Shown here in pieces: positions 10,941 through 23,229 of a stretch of 64,000 nt of DNA (positions are counted from its first letter, which is position 1; each line of letters starts with the position of its first letter). The translations under genes and the position numbers were made by a program. The DNA comes from Isoetes taiwanensis (taxonomy: Eukaryota; Streptophyta; Lycopodiopsida; Isoetales; Isoetaceae). The notes beneath the pieces were generated by a model. The model made no database searches. It was not told where the DNA came from and was given only the letters and a program-made list of their open reading frames with translations. The DNA lies in the NCBI GenBank assembly GCA_021234155.1, contig JAJEKV010000018.1, positions 18,823,423 to 18,887,422 on the forward strand, in the 5' to 3' direction.

Positions 10941-12060
10941 ACCTGTCCCTGGGGCCATTCCTGATCCATGGACTAGAACTGGCACACATGACCTCTACCA
11001 CTTAAACCCATGTAACTCACGAAAGAAATTTCAATTTTATAATATACCACCATCATTTGAGTCTTCGCTTGTTTCTTAATGACTTCTGAGAATTTCAAGA
11101 CCAATGGGGTCACCTATACCTTATGGTGATTGTTCAAACATTGGAGAATTTGGCAGTTTCTGCACCAGTCCAAAACTGCTTTCTTTGATATTTCTAGCAT
11201 AAAGTGACTTAAACCTTGCTAAAATTGGAGATATTTGCCTGTTTATCATAGAACACATTGAGTTTTATGTTCCTATGTTTTCTTGCTATCATCTGACATC
11301 GGTGGAAGCCGCCAAACCCTATTTTGGTCAAAAAAGCTGCTTGAGGTTTAAGAATTGTTTCTATTCTATTCTCTCTCATTATAACAAGTTTTGATTTAAT
11401 TCTTGTGGCCATGAGTTGCTAACTATACGAGCTATAGTTTCATGATTTTTTGGTGTTCATAAGTCATGTTAACCTCAATATTTACTAAAAGAATCTACTA
11501 TACAGAATTCTGGACAAAAGTATATGTTAAAATGCTCCAATAACAACCATCCGTAATGCCATGTGAGTAATAAATGATGCGTTCTATTTATATCTACATA
11601 GAACATAACTCTTATCAACTTACATATTGGGCTTTATTTCTAGTTTTTAAACACTTATAACAATAAAAAGCATCCTAATCTTGACCATTATAACAACAAT
11701 GCATGGCGACAACAACTTCATTGGATCACCATATGCTTTAAACTTTTTGGGAACCTAGCTATACACAAAATCTTCTGCTAGACCCAACTTTTGATAATGT
11801 CCCGTGTTGTCATTCTTATTTTCTCATATGCAATCAATATTGAGATCATGCAATAACTCTTGTGAAATCTAACTCTGCATAACTCTAGAATCTAACTCTG
11901 TGAAATCCGTATTGATTCCTTGTATTCTATAAGAAGGCCCACATTTTGCAACAAATGATATCTATTATATGCAAAATAACCCTGACCATCAACAGCAAAG
12001 GGGGAAAAACCCAACATTGTCAACCGTTTCTTTATATCAATTTTTTAGTTTAATCCGGAC
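10941..12060. other. AT-rich stretch, nothing recognised
   Basis: No coding frame, repeat family or RNA gene could be supported here. Short open frames are in AT-rich sequence and look random. Confidence 0.4.
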
Positions 12061-12064
12061 AAAA

Positions 12065-12093
12065 GCCCAGCAACGTTGGGCACTTTTTCTGGT
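12065..12093 (+). mobile_element. Degenerate Helitron-type 3' terminus
   Basis: The hairpin GCCCAGCAACGTTGGGC is followed by a 7-nt spacer and CTGG, then T. Helitrons end with a short GC-rich hairpin about 10 nt before CTRR and insert 5' of a T. The layout is the same as at 17,350-17,378 (same loop AAC, same 7-nt spacer). No 5' TC end was identified. Confidence 0.5.
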
Positions 12094-12403
12094 GGTTATA
12101 AAAAGAGAGATAAGGAGCCTATACATGTAAGGCTCTAAAAAGTAATGAGCAACGAACCTTTCCAAAATTGACACGTGTATTGCAAGTGTTTGCTAGAAAT
12201 TTCATAGAAGCTCAATATAGCATGATAAGGGGATTTCTTTTGTATTTGGGTGAAAGCATGTTGTAACACCCTGGGTGTCCCCCCTGTCCTCCTAAAAATG
12301 TGGTGGGAGATATCAAATTTGTGGTGCGATTTTAAATGTTTGTTTGGCGCCTAGTGATGTACTGCCCGGATTCAATCATTTCTTGAACTGCAACAACCCG
12401 ATT

Positions 12404-12457
12404 CCTACGCCACCCGTCCCATTCCAATTTCCTACGCCACCCGTCCCATTCCAATCT
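12404..12457. repeat. 27-bp tandem duplication
   Basis: Two copies of a 27-bp unit beginning CCTACGCCACCCGTCCCATT. The unit is a multiple of three and gives a proline-rich repeat (TPPVPFQ) in a short frame at 12,344-12,526 of unknown meaning. Confidence 0.85.
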
Positions 12458-13135
12458 CCACCGAACCGATTTCTAAACCCACGACCCACCCGCGCCTTTC
12501 CTGAAGCACACGGCTATGGCGCTTAATCCGGTTGTGGATCAATCCGGTTCATACCTTCAATCATCCTATTGTTTAAATTTGGTTTTTCCGGGGTTCCGAA
12601 AACTTTTTGGAATTTTCCCTTAATTGGATTTCCTAAGGTTTTCAGGGTTTAGCGGCCGGAAAATAATTCCTATTTGCCAAAAATCGGGAAAATTTTCTTA
12701 ACCTTTCCCGACGACGTTCCTTTCCGACGACGTTCCAATCCGGCATGCATATGCCACGGCGAACGGCATGGAGGACGAGTGGAAGACCTTGGGCCTGCTA
12801 TAGATTTAGGCTTCAGGATGGGAAAATTTTCTAAAATCGGCGGGATCGATGGTGCTAGGTTCGCAAATCTTCCATAAAATTTGCTCTATACTAGGGTTCT
12901 ATACTAGAGTTTTATCTCTATATGTATGCATCTACAGGGAGATCCGATTGCATCACCATGTGAAGGAGCTTCGTTTTTTCGAAATGGCCATACCGCGAAA
13001 TGGCAATCCAACTTCGATGCGGCGAAGTTGCAGCCCGCAATCCGGATGCCTTATCCGGATGGTCGGGGCCATTTGGCTATGGCACCCATTTCCAAAACAA
13101 ATTCCGTTCCACAGTGCGATACAAGTAGTTCTCTT

Positions 13136-13236
13136 CTTTCAAACTATAAGTTTCTTATTTCTCTGTATCTCACAAAGCTGCTCATTCTTTCAAACAATAA
13201 GTTTCTTATTTCTCTGTATCTCACAAAGCTGCTCAT
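13136..13236. repeat. 51-bp tandem duplication
   Basis: Two nearly identical 51-bp units starting CTTTCAAAC and containing AAGTTTCTTATTTCTCTG. They differ at about two positions, so the duplication is recent relative to its neighbours. Confidence 0.85.
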
Positions 13237-13239
13237 AAT

Positions 13240-16200
13240 GATGAATCGGCTCACAATGTTTCTTCTAAATGGAAAACTTTAAGAATGGTAGAGTTTCAAG
13301 CCCGATTTGCTGACCATTATATATCATACATTGAATATATTATCTCGAAGTTAAGTTCTATGTTGTCTTGCATTGCATGTTGCCAATAATCTCCCACGGC
13401 CTATGGCTATTGCAGAGTCTCGGGTACATTTCTTCAACTGTGAGAAATGGGCTCAAGGTTTCTTAGCATGCAATTATCTTGGATGAAAAAGTTTGGGACA
13501 TTTCTCTTTAAACTCCCATTGCCTTACTTCTCAGCCTTTTCAAATTTTGGAATGTTTGTGCTTTTAAATACCGCTCCAAAGAAGGTGGATGTGCTCTAAC
13601 TATGAAAACTTTTGTTTTCTAATGAGCATAGCTTCTGATGGACTTAACAAGAATGAATCTACACATTTCTTGAAAACCGTTTCTCTGTTTCTTTTATTCT
13701 TTCCCTTAAATCTCCATGATTAAGGATGATGCTATTGTTTTCTATTGTGCAGTTTTGAAGCACTCATTCTAGATGCATGAAGCTTGGAATTGCTGATATG
13801 CTTTGCCATTTTCCATTTGCCAGGTATTGTGTTGTCCTTTGCCATATGCATAAATCCGATTGTAATCCTTCAAAGTAGACATAACTTGACTCTTCTTTTT
13901 GTGCCCAAAACTGATAAATCTTCTTTAACATTTTCTATAGAATGGAAAGCATCATAGCCCCCAGCTCCAACTAATAGGTATTTATCAGATTTTGGCATAT
14001 AGAAAGCATTTTAGCATGTTTACAGCACTCTAGCAAGAGAGTTCCAGTTTGCCATGTGCTTCCAACATGATGCTTTCAAGATATAACCCATGAAATATGT
14101 CCGTTGTCAAATTGTCAGTTTTATTTTGTGCAGAGATGCATGGAACAAAAAGAAGGCTTACAATTCAAATTTGCATACTTCTCTTGGACATTCTAGATGT
14201 AGTCTTTTCTTTGCTCTATGTCTATTATTTTTTGCTGTCAACATATTTGCCAATGCTTGAAATTTACATAATGAGGCTTTTCATTGGCTGGATTCCGCTC
14301 CTAGAAAGTTCTTAGCACATGATGCTTTGGACAGCTTGCTTTGGTTGGTCGTTATTCATTACATGTATTTCTAATTAGGCCTCAAGACCATTGTCATGGA
14401 TGTTCTGTTTTCATTTTTTAAACATGATAGGCTTCTATATTATATGGATACAGAGCCTTTCATTTCACAATGGTATAACTGTTTTGGTGTTGCAGCAGAG
14501 CTCCACTGCCAGCTTTAGAGCACCGGCAGTTGGCAGATCAGGGGACAACATGTTGCCTACCTCATTGTTTTATTTGTTCCTTTCTGCCTTTATTTCATTC
14601 TTTTTTTTTTGCATAAGTAGCAGTTTCATTAGTGGTGGACTTAAATTGTGCAGTTGTAATGGCAAGTTCCTGATACAATGAGCATAATTATTCATTGTTA
14701 AAGAGGGAATTTTATCAACCAATGTATCGAGTCTTGCATTATGTTTGCTAACAGTTTCTTCCTTGCATTTGCAGATTTTCTTTCTAAGATGTTCTCGCAC
14801 CACTATGTAGAGTTGAAGGATATCATTCCATTCATAAGCGATAGATCCAGCAATTGAGGCATGGGTTCAATGTTGAGATGCGTTTATTTGCTTCCTGGCT
14901 TTTGTCCATGTTGCTTTTTTCTTTAACTCAATAACATTAGATTGATGCCACATCAATGTTTGTTCGCATGATTGAAGACTATCCATTAGCTTCGGCGTAT
15001 GAACACCCAATGCATTAAGGTTTGAACTTCCTTCTCAGTTAAACCTTTTCTTTTCTTTTCTTTTATTGAAACTTTGACATGTTTGCTCAAATGCATATGG
15101 AGTTGAAAATGTGTCTTTTCGCAAACACCGAATTAGGTAGAAGGCCTACAAATTGGAGGCTTAACGTTGCTTCTCAAAACAGCTTTATGACAAGGTCCAA
15201 GGGACCATCCAACATTATTATATAAGTTTTGGCAACAACATATTCCGTGCAGTTAAAAACTAGGTTCGAGGGCAGCTAGCTTAAAAGTACCTTGATGGTG
15301 CCAACAACAGTTTTGTCACTTATTCTATTTCATTTGTATGCATTCATGTTCTGTGTTGCTTATAGTTTTGCATATTTTCATGCAGGTAAATATTTAGCTT
15401 TAGGGTTAGACTTCCCATCTTTAGTTTAAGTTAATCTTAATTTTTTGTTGTATAATGCCATGGTACAGAGAAGGCAGACATGCAGCAAAAGTCACAAATG
15501 AATCTGAGGACTTTATGGACTTCAGATATTTTGGTAACTGTTGCTGACCTTTTGCTTTCAAAGTTTTTCCATGTCCTTTGCTAAAATAACTCCGATGCTT
15601 TGAAAGTTTTTCCCTGTACTTATTAATATTTACATCCATTGTTTTACTAGAAAATTGCAGGCTTAGGACGTATGTTCTTACGGCATCACTGAAGCAGATC
15701 GTTAATACATGTTTTGGAGATATTTGCATCTGATCCAGTGAACCATATGCGTCTGCATAGCATTGTGCAGCGTTATATTATCATAGCCTGAATTATCCCA
15801 CGTACAGTTCTCTATTGCATGCATATCAAATAAAACACACTGACAAAATGAAAAACCCATGTGAAAAGTGTATTTATTATGCAGTTATAACATAGGTGCT
15901 ATTTTGACCAAAAAAAGAAGTCTTGGCTCTAATGTGATATGCACAGTAGTGAAGGCTAATGCCTGCCTTAATTATCTATCCCAAGCAGTAATGTGGCCTT
16001 TGTAATCAGGATTCTATTCTGTAGAAATAGAGAGAGAGATACATAGAAGAGGACAAAATAAAGAATTTACAAGCATGTCTTCATCTATATTTGCCTAATT
16101 ATTTTCATTTTTTCCATCCAATAAAGGCTCAGCTGTCAAGATGCGATGTCAAGGTACACTTTTATTTTAAAAAGGGATTTATGCGCAGACTACACAATCT

Positions 16201-17345
16201 TTGCTTCATGTTATATGGTGATTCTTTTGCAGAATTACCAATGGGAGTTTTTAGGGGTAACATATGTTGCTGCTTTCTTATACGCAGATATGATGGCCAA
16301 GGGGCTTATATCCCACCTAGATAGGATGCAAAATTCACATATTCTTGCAAGTACCTTTTCTATTCTGTTGTAGGTTCTTAGTTTCATTCGCTTAAGATTT
16401 CCTTTCACATTGCCCCATTGTCAATGTGGTACCTTCTCTGGCAAGTTTTCTTAGTTATCTTAATTCAATAATGTAGACGGATGATATATGCTTCCACATA
16501 TAACCATGTATTAGATCTTCCAATTTCACAATGGCATATGCATGTACTTTAGTTTTGTTGGTACCTTAGACTCTCAGAGTAAAACAAAGCTTATTTGGTA
16601 GTTCAAACATTATTGAACAAAGTTCTAACGACCTGAATCCTAAGCTTCCAACCATGTTATGCAACTAAATATTAACAGAGAGAAGATTGTGTAGTCAGTC
16701 AAGTGTGCGATAGAAAAATCTAGCTAGATGAAGTAAATATCCAAGAACTAAACCCAATCCACTTTTTAATTTAGCAAGCTATTGTACGTGTCTTCAACTT
16801 AAAAGCTATCTACAATAAAAATTGTAAAGCCCGACATCGCATTCAATATTTCTCTTACGGATTGTGACATATTGTTGGATTTTAAGTAGCTCAGTCAATT
16901 TGAGATCAACATGTCTTTTCCAAACTGTACACAAATCTCCTGCACTAGAAGCATACGATAAGCTATGGACATGTCATGCTATTTTATAAGCATCTTTTTA
17001 ACCATAACAAGAACATGTACATCCAAATTCAGCATATTGAAAAAACTTCTTGATTGCCAAGGAATATATTGATTGTTCCATGGAGCTCTGTCAAATTATC
17101 TTCACAATTCAATTTATCTTTACAAGACACATGTAATTGTATCAAATGTTCCATTCACATTCTTCTACATTGCTTCTACTATTCTCAACTAATAAACATC
17201 GTTGCCAACATTGTCAATCCCCAACGTGAAAATACTTCTACTTTTGAAAATATTTATTTCTTTCACATTATACCAATGGCACCTAACCATAAAACCATCT
17301 CCATAAAATTACCAAACAAACAAAGGCACCCTTCCAAATCACTAC
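13240..17345 (+). other. AT-rich, intron-like DNA with scattered exon-like pieces
   Basis: T-rich tracts followed by TGCAG and short coherent frames suggest decayed exons of an unidentified host gene. Examples are FLSKMFSHHYVELKDIIPF after TTTGCAG near 14,775, DATSMFVRMIEDYPLASAYE near 14,945, LRTYVLTASLKQIVNTCFGD after TTGCAG near 15,660, and NYQWEFLGVTYVAAFLYADM near 16,235. They do not join into a frame and I cannot name the family. The stretch ends at a Helitron-type terminus, so capture by a Helitron is possible but unproven. Confidence 0.35.
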
Positions 17346-17349
17346 TAAA

Positions 17350-17378
17350 GCCCGGCAACGCCGGGCACCATAACTAGT
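17350..17378 (+). mobile_element. Helitron 3' terminus (hairpin + CTAG)
   Basis: A perfect 7-bp hairpin GCCCGGC-AAC-GCCGGGC is followed by ACCATAA and CTAG, then T. This fits the Helitron 3' rule (hairpin, short spacer, CTRR, insertion at A^T). The element body would lie to the left. Its 5' TC end was not located, so its length is unknown. Confidence 0.7.
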
Positions 17379-17383
17379 TTAAT

Positions 17384-17868
17384 TTGGAAGCAAATCTGCC
17401 ACAGGTAAGAGAAAGAGAACTCCAGAACAAGAACGGGATCATAAAAGACGCCAAAGGAAAAGACAAAGGGAAGCTAAAGAAGAATTAGCAAAAATTGCAA
17501 CAGCAGAGGGAGGATCCACCAGAACGGCCTCTACCAGGCGTCGGATGGTATTAAAATTGTTATCTTCATTTCATAGCACCACTAAAGGCTTGTCTAACAG
17601 CGATAAGAAAGTGGTTTTACTAGATTATCTGCAGGATGACACAATGGACATCGTACTTGGCGAAGAGCTGAAAGATTTGCAAGCCAAGAGCATTGTGGTC
17701 AGCAACCTCAGGGCTTCCATTCAACTTGTGAAGAAGTCTAACAGCAATGACGGTTTAGCGACCAAGAGTAGTTGCCTTGCTATGGCCGTAAGAGGAAGCA
17801 TTAATACCGAAAGTGCTAATCTGTCGGTTTTCGGGGTTTTGGTAAAGCTATTTGGGTGTTCATCCTAG
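17384..17868 (+). CDS. Unrecognised basic open frame next to a Helitron end
   Basis: An uninterrupted frame of about 160 codons runs from just after the Helitron terminus to a TAG at 17,866; its first ATG is at 17,545. It opens with a strongly basic stretch (KRKRTPEQERDHKRRQRKRQ) followed by EAKEELAKIATAEGG and STRTASTRRR, then a mixed region VLLDYLQDDTMDIVLGEEL and DLQAKSIVVSNLRASIQLV. The basic start resembles a nuclear or DNA-binding tail. No catalytic motif is visible and I do not recognise the family. A GC level of about 45%, low stop density and lack of repeats argue for real coding sequence. The true start may have been removed when the Helitron inserted. Confidence 0.45.
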
Positions 17869-18127
17869 GAATCTTACCAAAGCAAAATTGAAGAGGGAAG
17901 AGATAGATTGCAAAGGGGAAATGGGTTTTGTACAAAAGAGTTAGAAGAAGCGAGGTCATAGAACTTGTGCGGCAATTTTGGACCGAAAAAAGTAGGGTCT
18001 CTCCAAATGCAAAGGATGTTAAGTTGAGAGAAGATTGGAGCGAAATGTAAGAGAGGATCATGCCACTCACTATCACGGAAGAATCACAGGTTATTTCATT
18101 TCTTCATCTTCACCACATTTTTTATTG

Positions 18128-18660
18128 TTAATGTGGTATGTGGTTAGTGATTGCTTGTGATATGTGGTTCTTGTGGTTAGTGATTGCTTGTGGTGTGTGG
18201 TGCCTATTAATCTTTGTGATATATGATATGTCTTTGCCTAGTGTGGTGAGGCCGCGTGGTGTGAAATAAATCTTTGTCAATATATGCTTTGTGGTGCCTA
18301 GTGTGGTGAATAACATGGTGTAAAATACATCTGTAATAATATATGCTATGTGGTGCCTAGTGTGGTGAAAAATATGGTGTAAAATAAATGCTCTAAATAT
18401 AAGCTTTGTGGTGCCTAGTGTGGTGAATAACATGGTGTAAAATAAATCTTTGTAATATATGCTATGTGGTCCCTAGTGTGGTGAATAACATGGTGTGGTG
18501 TCTAGTGTGGTGCCTAGTGTGGTGCCTAGTGTGGTGCCTAGTGTGGTGCCTAGTGTGGTTAAAAATATGGTGTAAAATAAATCTTTGTAATATATTCTAT
18601 GTGGTGCCTAGTGTGGTGAATAGCGAGGTGTAAGATGAATATGCGTAATATATGCTATGT
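18128..18660. repeat. 58-bp minisatellite (GTGGTGCCTAGTGTGGTG)
   Basis: Units of about 58 bp (TGGTGCCTAGTGTGGTGAAT, then AACATGGTGTAAAATAAATC, then TTTGTAATATATGCTATG) repeat six to seven times from about 18,230. Within one unit (18,495-18,565) the 13-bp core TGCCTAGTGTGGT is itself amplified five times, a nested expansion. Looser GTGGTTAGTGATTGCTTGTG copies precede it from 18,128. The minus-strand open frame across it is repeat artefact. Confidence 0.9.
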
Positions 18661-19515
18661 TTAATAGAAATCTCCTTTGTTTAATTAATTGTGAGGGTGA
18701 AAGTGACCTGAGAAAAATTACATTAAGGATGGATGAGAATGGGATGAGAGAATCATTGGAAATCTGTCACATCAAATGCAAAGGTCAATCATTCAAAATT
18801 TGGGTCGCGCGAGGAAGCATTGGGGAAAACCATAAATCTAGTTTTGCATGCGGACATTGGCTTATCACAATCCGGCTATGGCGGAAAAAGCGAGAAGGAG
18901 AACACGAGCACAAACAATTTCACCCGGTTCAAATGCGATCGCATCTCACGGTAGGACCTATCTTTGGAGCAAATAAACCGGAGCAGGCCCGGATATTAGA
19001 GGAGGCGGAGGACCCATGAATTCGAGGTATTCTAGGCTTAAAACATAGGTTAATTCTGATGGGCTTAAAGAATTAGAAGCCAAAGGCGGTGATAGGCGGT
19101 TGCCTTTCTTTGTAGTAGATGTTGTTTTACGGATGATGTTGTTTACAGAGATGCGGTCGGGAGACTTACAGAGTAGATGGTGCGGAAGAAGCGGGGGTTC
19201 AGGGGGGGTGGTGTATGATTCGAGGATGAGTTCTCGGCTCTCCCGGCTTGAGGAAGCGGATATGTTCATCCAACTAAAGCGAGGAAATGATCCATGCTTC
19301 AGCCATTAAAAAGTGCTCGGCAGGGCGGATGCATGGAGACACAACAACTTGAGACAATACTTTATGAATCGTATCATAAGTGGGGCGAAGCGAGAAGCTC
19401 ATGTTTTAGTGTTCTTTGGATTACACCAACTATTCAGCGAAACACTTGATGAAGTCTTGAGCGTGCTTGGAAGAAGAAGAGTTCTGAGATCTCACAATGC
19501 GGGATACGATTGAGG
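18657..19515 (+). other. Unidentified open frames
   Basis: Three short plus-strand frames (18,657-19,019, 19,100-19,309 and 19,313-19,513) include GHWLITIRLWRKKREGEHEH, FVVDVVLRMMLFTEMRSGD, and DAWRHNNLRQYFMNRIISGA. Base composition is less AT-rich than the flanks, which suggests former coding sequence. No family is recognised and no splice structure is convincing. Confidence 0.25.
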
Positions 19516-20059
19516 CCCGATAGCGTATGTCATCTCTAATGCATTTTGATAATACTAGAAGCTCGGGGTTATAGTTTTCCACGATTTTTACGCATACTTC
19601 ATTTCATAAAAGTATGAACTATTCTCTACAGGGTATGGTAGATTTCCATATGTATTTTTCTCCCTTTGAAATATAAAAACAACGTTTGCATCACCACAGC
19701 TTCACCACGGTTTTCACCCGGCTTTCACCACAGATTTCACCATAATCGCCCGGGGGCATTGACCATTTTTGACCGGTCGAGAAAATGGAATGGCTCTCAG
19801 ATTCCGATAGTATCTTGGCTGATTTTGGTATGAACAATATATGGATCCCAAAAGGTCCACTGAATTGATATGAAAGTATTAGGAAAATCCAATTGTGGCA
19901 ATTGTGTAAAAGTGCTTGTATAGAAACTTTTATGAATATAAAAAGTTTACATTTTGCATTCTCATTTTTTATGCTTGATTCTGAGAAATTTGTACTTGAA
20001 TGTTGAATGAATTCAAGGTATAATTTGGATTAAGCTGAATTAAGCCTGAATTAAACTTG

Positions 20060-20500
20060 CACAAGGCACATTAGACATATGGGTGAGATCAAAGAAAGGC
20101 ACTAAGGCTGTGGTATCTGTTTTAGAAGCAGGGCACGTGGTAAAAGCAATTAGAAATTTACACAAGGCACAAATTTACACAAGACACAAAGCCATTATAA
20201 ACTATTTTCTCTCGATTAAACAAAAGGCACAAGGCACGGATTCTGGTCGGCACAAGGCCATCATATGTTAAAAGCGAGAAGATACCGAGAATACTTGAAT
20301 TAGAAATTTACACAAGGTTCAAAAGGCACAAGGCCATCATATATTCAAAAAGGCACTAAGGCCATCATATATTACAAAAAGAGGCACTAAGGCACGTATC
20401 ACAAGGGGTGAGTTCACAAGGGGGTGAGATCAAATGAAGGCACTAAGGCCTATATACCATCGTTTTCAAAAAAAAATACAAAGGCACAAAAGGCACGTAG
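20060..20500. repeat. Degenerate GGCAC(A/T)AAGGC repeats
   Basis: Words such as CACAAGGCAC, GGCACTAAGGC and AAGGCCATCATAT recur more than a dozen times with irregular spacing of about 20-45 bp. This is an eroded short-period satellite with no coding value. Confidence 0.6.
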
Positions 20501-20997
20501 ACTAACTTGATCAAAAAAAAAAAAAAAAAGGTGGCGCAGTGGGACTTCAAGCTTCAAATAAGTAAAAAAAAGTGAAGAAAATTAGTTTAGAATACATAAA
20601 AAGAAAGCAAAAATTTAATGCATGCATGCTACTTACTCTGTAGAAAATTTTGGGTTCAAAAAAAAACTTCATGTTCTTCTTAGTCTTCTACCTCTTCTTC
20701 TTCTTCTTGGTCACGGTCTTATTTCGATTCGTTATCGAGAATCTTGGGAATCAAATTGATCATCGAAGAAGCTTCATCGAAGGAATCGAAATTAGAGGAG
20801 GATTCCACCTCTTAAAAAGCTCGAAAGATCTTGAGCTTTGGAAGAGGTGGAAATAATATATCAGAATCTCTCGAGCTCGGGGCTCTCGAGTGCTTGGGCT
20901 CGGGTTCGGGCTCCGGCAAATGGTAATTTGGCCAAGATCCTATTTCATAGCTTGGCCATCACGTGCCAAAGGAATTGAAAGCGGTTCCGTAAAGCTT

Positions 20998-21066
20998 AGG
21001 GGGGGAGGAGAAGGAGAGGGAGAGGGAGAGGAAAGGCTGGAGGGGAGCGGCGGCGGCGGCGGCCGA
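20998..21066. repeat. G/A-rich low-complexity tract
   Basis: Runs of GGGGGGAGGAG, GAGAGGGAGAGG and GGCGGCGGCGG occur on the plus strand. Several G-runs are spaced closely enough to allow G-quadruplex formation; this is inference from the runs only. Confidence 0.6.
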
Positions 21067-21324
21067 CATTCTGTTGGAAGGAATTGGGCGATGCTTCTCC
21101 TTCCACGACCATAGCCTATAAAGATTTGGCGTGAAATTAATTTCGTAAGGCTACGATTTTTAGGATTTTTACCATTAGCATACCATTAGCATCTTTATTC
21201 CTAAAGATTTAGTAGGCAACTAATAATAACCTCGAAAAGGACCATTATTTTATTTTCTAAAAACATTAAAAAAAATATATATATATATATCTATCTGAAT
21301 TGGCCATTCATGAATAGCTCCATG

Positions 21325-21990
21325 CCACCTACGATGCACCACATGATTCACCACATGATTCACCAAATGCACATGATTCACCACATGCACCATTTGCATC
21401 ACCAAACATGTTGGTCAATGAAAGTCAAACATGTAACAAAGGTCATGTAAAGGCTCAAGCATGCCAAATGGCTCAAATATGCCACCTAGGCTCCAACATG
21501 CCAAGGTGGCTCAAACATGCCACGTAAGCTCCAACATGCCACCTACGATGCACCACATGATTCACCACATGATTCACCAAATGCACCTCATGATTCACCA
21601 CATGCACCATTTGCATCACCAAACATGTTGGTCAATGAAAGTCAAACATGTAACAAAGGTCATGTAAAGGCTCAAGCATGCCAAGGTGGCTCAAATATGC
21701 CACCTAGGCTCCAACATGCCAAGGTGGCTCAAACATGCCGCGTAAGCTCCAACATGCCACCTACGATGCACCACATGATTCACCACATGATTCACCAAAT
21801 ACACCTCATGATTCACCACATGCACCATTTGCATCACCAAACATGTTGGTCAATGAAAGTCAAACATGCCACGTAAGCTCCAACATGCCACCTACGATTC
21901 ACCACATGATTCACCACATGGTTCACCAAATGCACCACATGATTCACCACATGCACCATTTGCATCACCACATCTATCACGACATGTAAC
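21325..21990. repeat. ~215-bp tandem array built from ATGATTCACCAC motifs
   Basis: The landmark CCACCTACGAT occurs at 21,325, 21,539, 21,757 and 21,888, giving unit lengths of 214, 218 and a short 131 bp. Each unit contains a run of CACATGATTCACC sub-repeats, then CATTTGCATCACCAAACATG and TTGGTCAATGAAAGTCAAAC. The full units add a AAGGCTCAAGCATGCCAA...GCTCCAACATGCC tail, which the short unit lacks. The histidine-rich frames across it are artefacts. Confidence 0.9.
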
Positions 21991-22019
21991 ACCACATTGT
22001 CATGAATCTTTGAATACAT

Positions 22020-23200
22020 CAATTTCTTACGGAGATTTGAACTCCACAGTGTTGCTCACGGTGTTGCCCGAGAAAAAGTCTATTGTATACAATAGTATAC
22101 AACAATGTACATTAGAGTGTCAATGAAAGAATAGGTTACAAGAATAACCTCTTTGGTTACAATAATACAAACATGTGATTACAAGTAAAGATCTATTGAT
22201 CTGTCAGCCTCGACTTCATTACTCGACAGCATTAAGCGTGCTTCACAACATCAATCATCATTACTGGCGTGTCCAGCATTTCGCAACTAGAAATTGGTAC
22301 ACCCCGCAACAAACATATCGGGCCTCACATTGGATGAGTAATACCTTCAAATTCTGAACTCACCTTGCATTGGGATAGTATGTCCAAGTCTCGCATTACT
22401 GCGACCACAACTTTCTTTACGAAGACACATATAGCGGGACCACCACGACCCGGCAATCGGTGAGTGGGGGAACTTGTAATTTTCTTGTGGAAGCGAGCTT
22501 TATGGTGCTTGGGAATTTTGTGTTTGCATCCTCAACAAAACTCATGGCAGGGCTCGGAGCCCTTGTACATTTCTAATTTGTCAAAATGGTACACACGGTG
22601 ACATTTAAGCGGGTGACCTCCAAGACCTACAATGACATACCTTTGTCGGTCTTTAGCGATAACATCTTTGGCGAGAATGGTACATTCGAAATTACAAGTT
22701 GAGGGTGCAGCGGTTTGTCCTTTGAAGCAAGCTTCGTTCGGCGGTAATGTGTAAATGGCGGATCCATGAAATGGAACCTCTGTTCCATGTCATGCTTGAT
22801 CTTGAAGTGGTGCATACACTGCCAAAGTCAAAGATGCGGTAAAACAAGATGATTTAAGAAACAACGAGAAGACTTCAAATCTGAGTTGTTTATATTAAAT
22901 TACTAACCTCATGAAGAAATGGACTATCGTCCTTTGAACCAATCCCTACTTTTCTCCAATATTACGATTGCCTCTTGATCAAGCACAAGAGGCTCCTGGC
23001 ACATCCTTTAAACACTTCAAGTGGCAAGTGTTACGGTGGGATGTGCGCTCTTAACAACTGCGGTCCTCGTCTTTGGTGGTGTAAGTTTACATTCAGCAAA
23101 TGGAAGATCATTGAAAACCTTGAGGAACATTGAAATAGCCAAGAAATGAACAATTGAAGTAAAACTTTGTTTATATTAAAAAGTCAAGAGAGGTTACATC
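22020..23200. other. No feature recognised
   Basis: Base composition is mixed and short frames are present on both strands, for example a minus-strand one at 22,627-22,815. Nothing can be assigned to a family. Confidence 0.3.
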
Positions 23201-23229
23201 ATATACACAATAATACTATTTCTAGGCTT

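Noticed and set aside
12262-12285. Gypsy LTR start (TGTAACACCCTGGGTG)
   Set aside because: Resembles common plant LTR starts, but no second copy, CA end or primer-binding site was found in the window.
21325-21990. CRISPR array
   Set aside because: Repeats are contiguous and hierarchical, without unique spacers of regular length, and the genome is eukaryotic.
21461-22126. Histidine-rich, metal-binding-like proteins (HHMIHHM, DSPHDSPHAP)
   Set aside because: All frames follow the 215-bp tandem array. Repetition in two frames simultaneously shows no coding selection.
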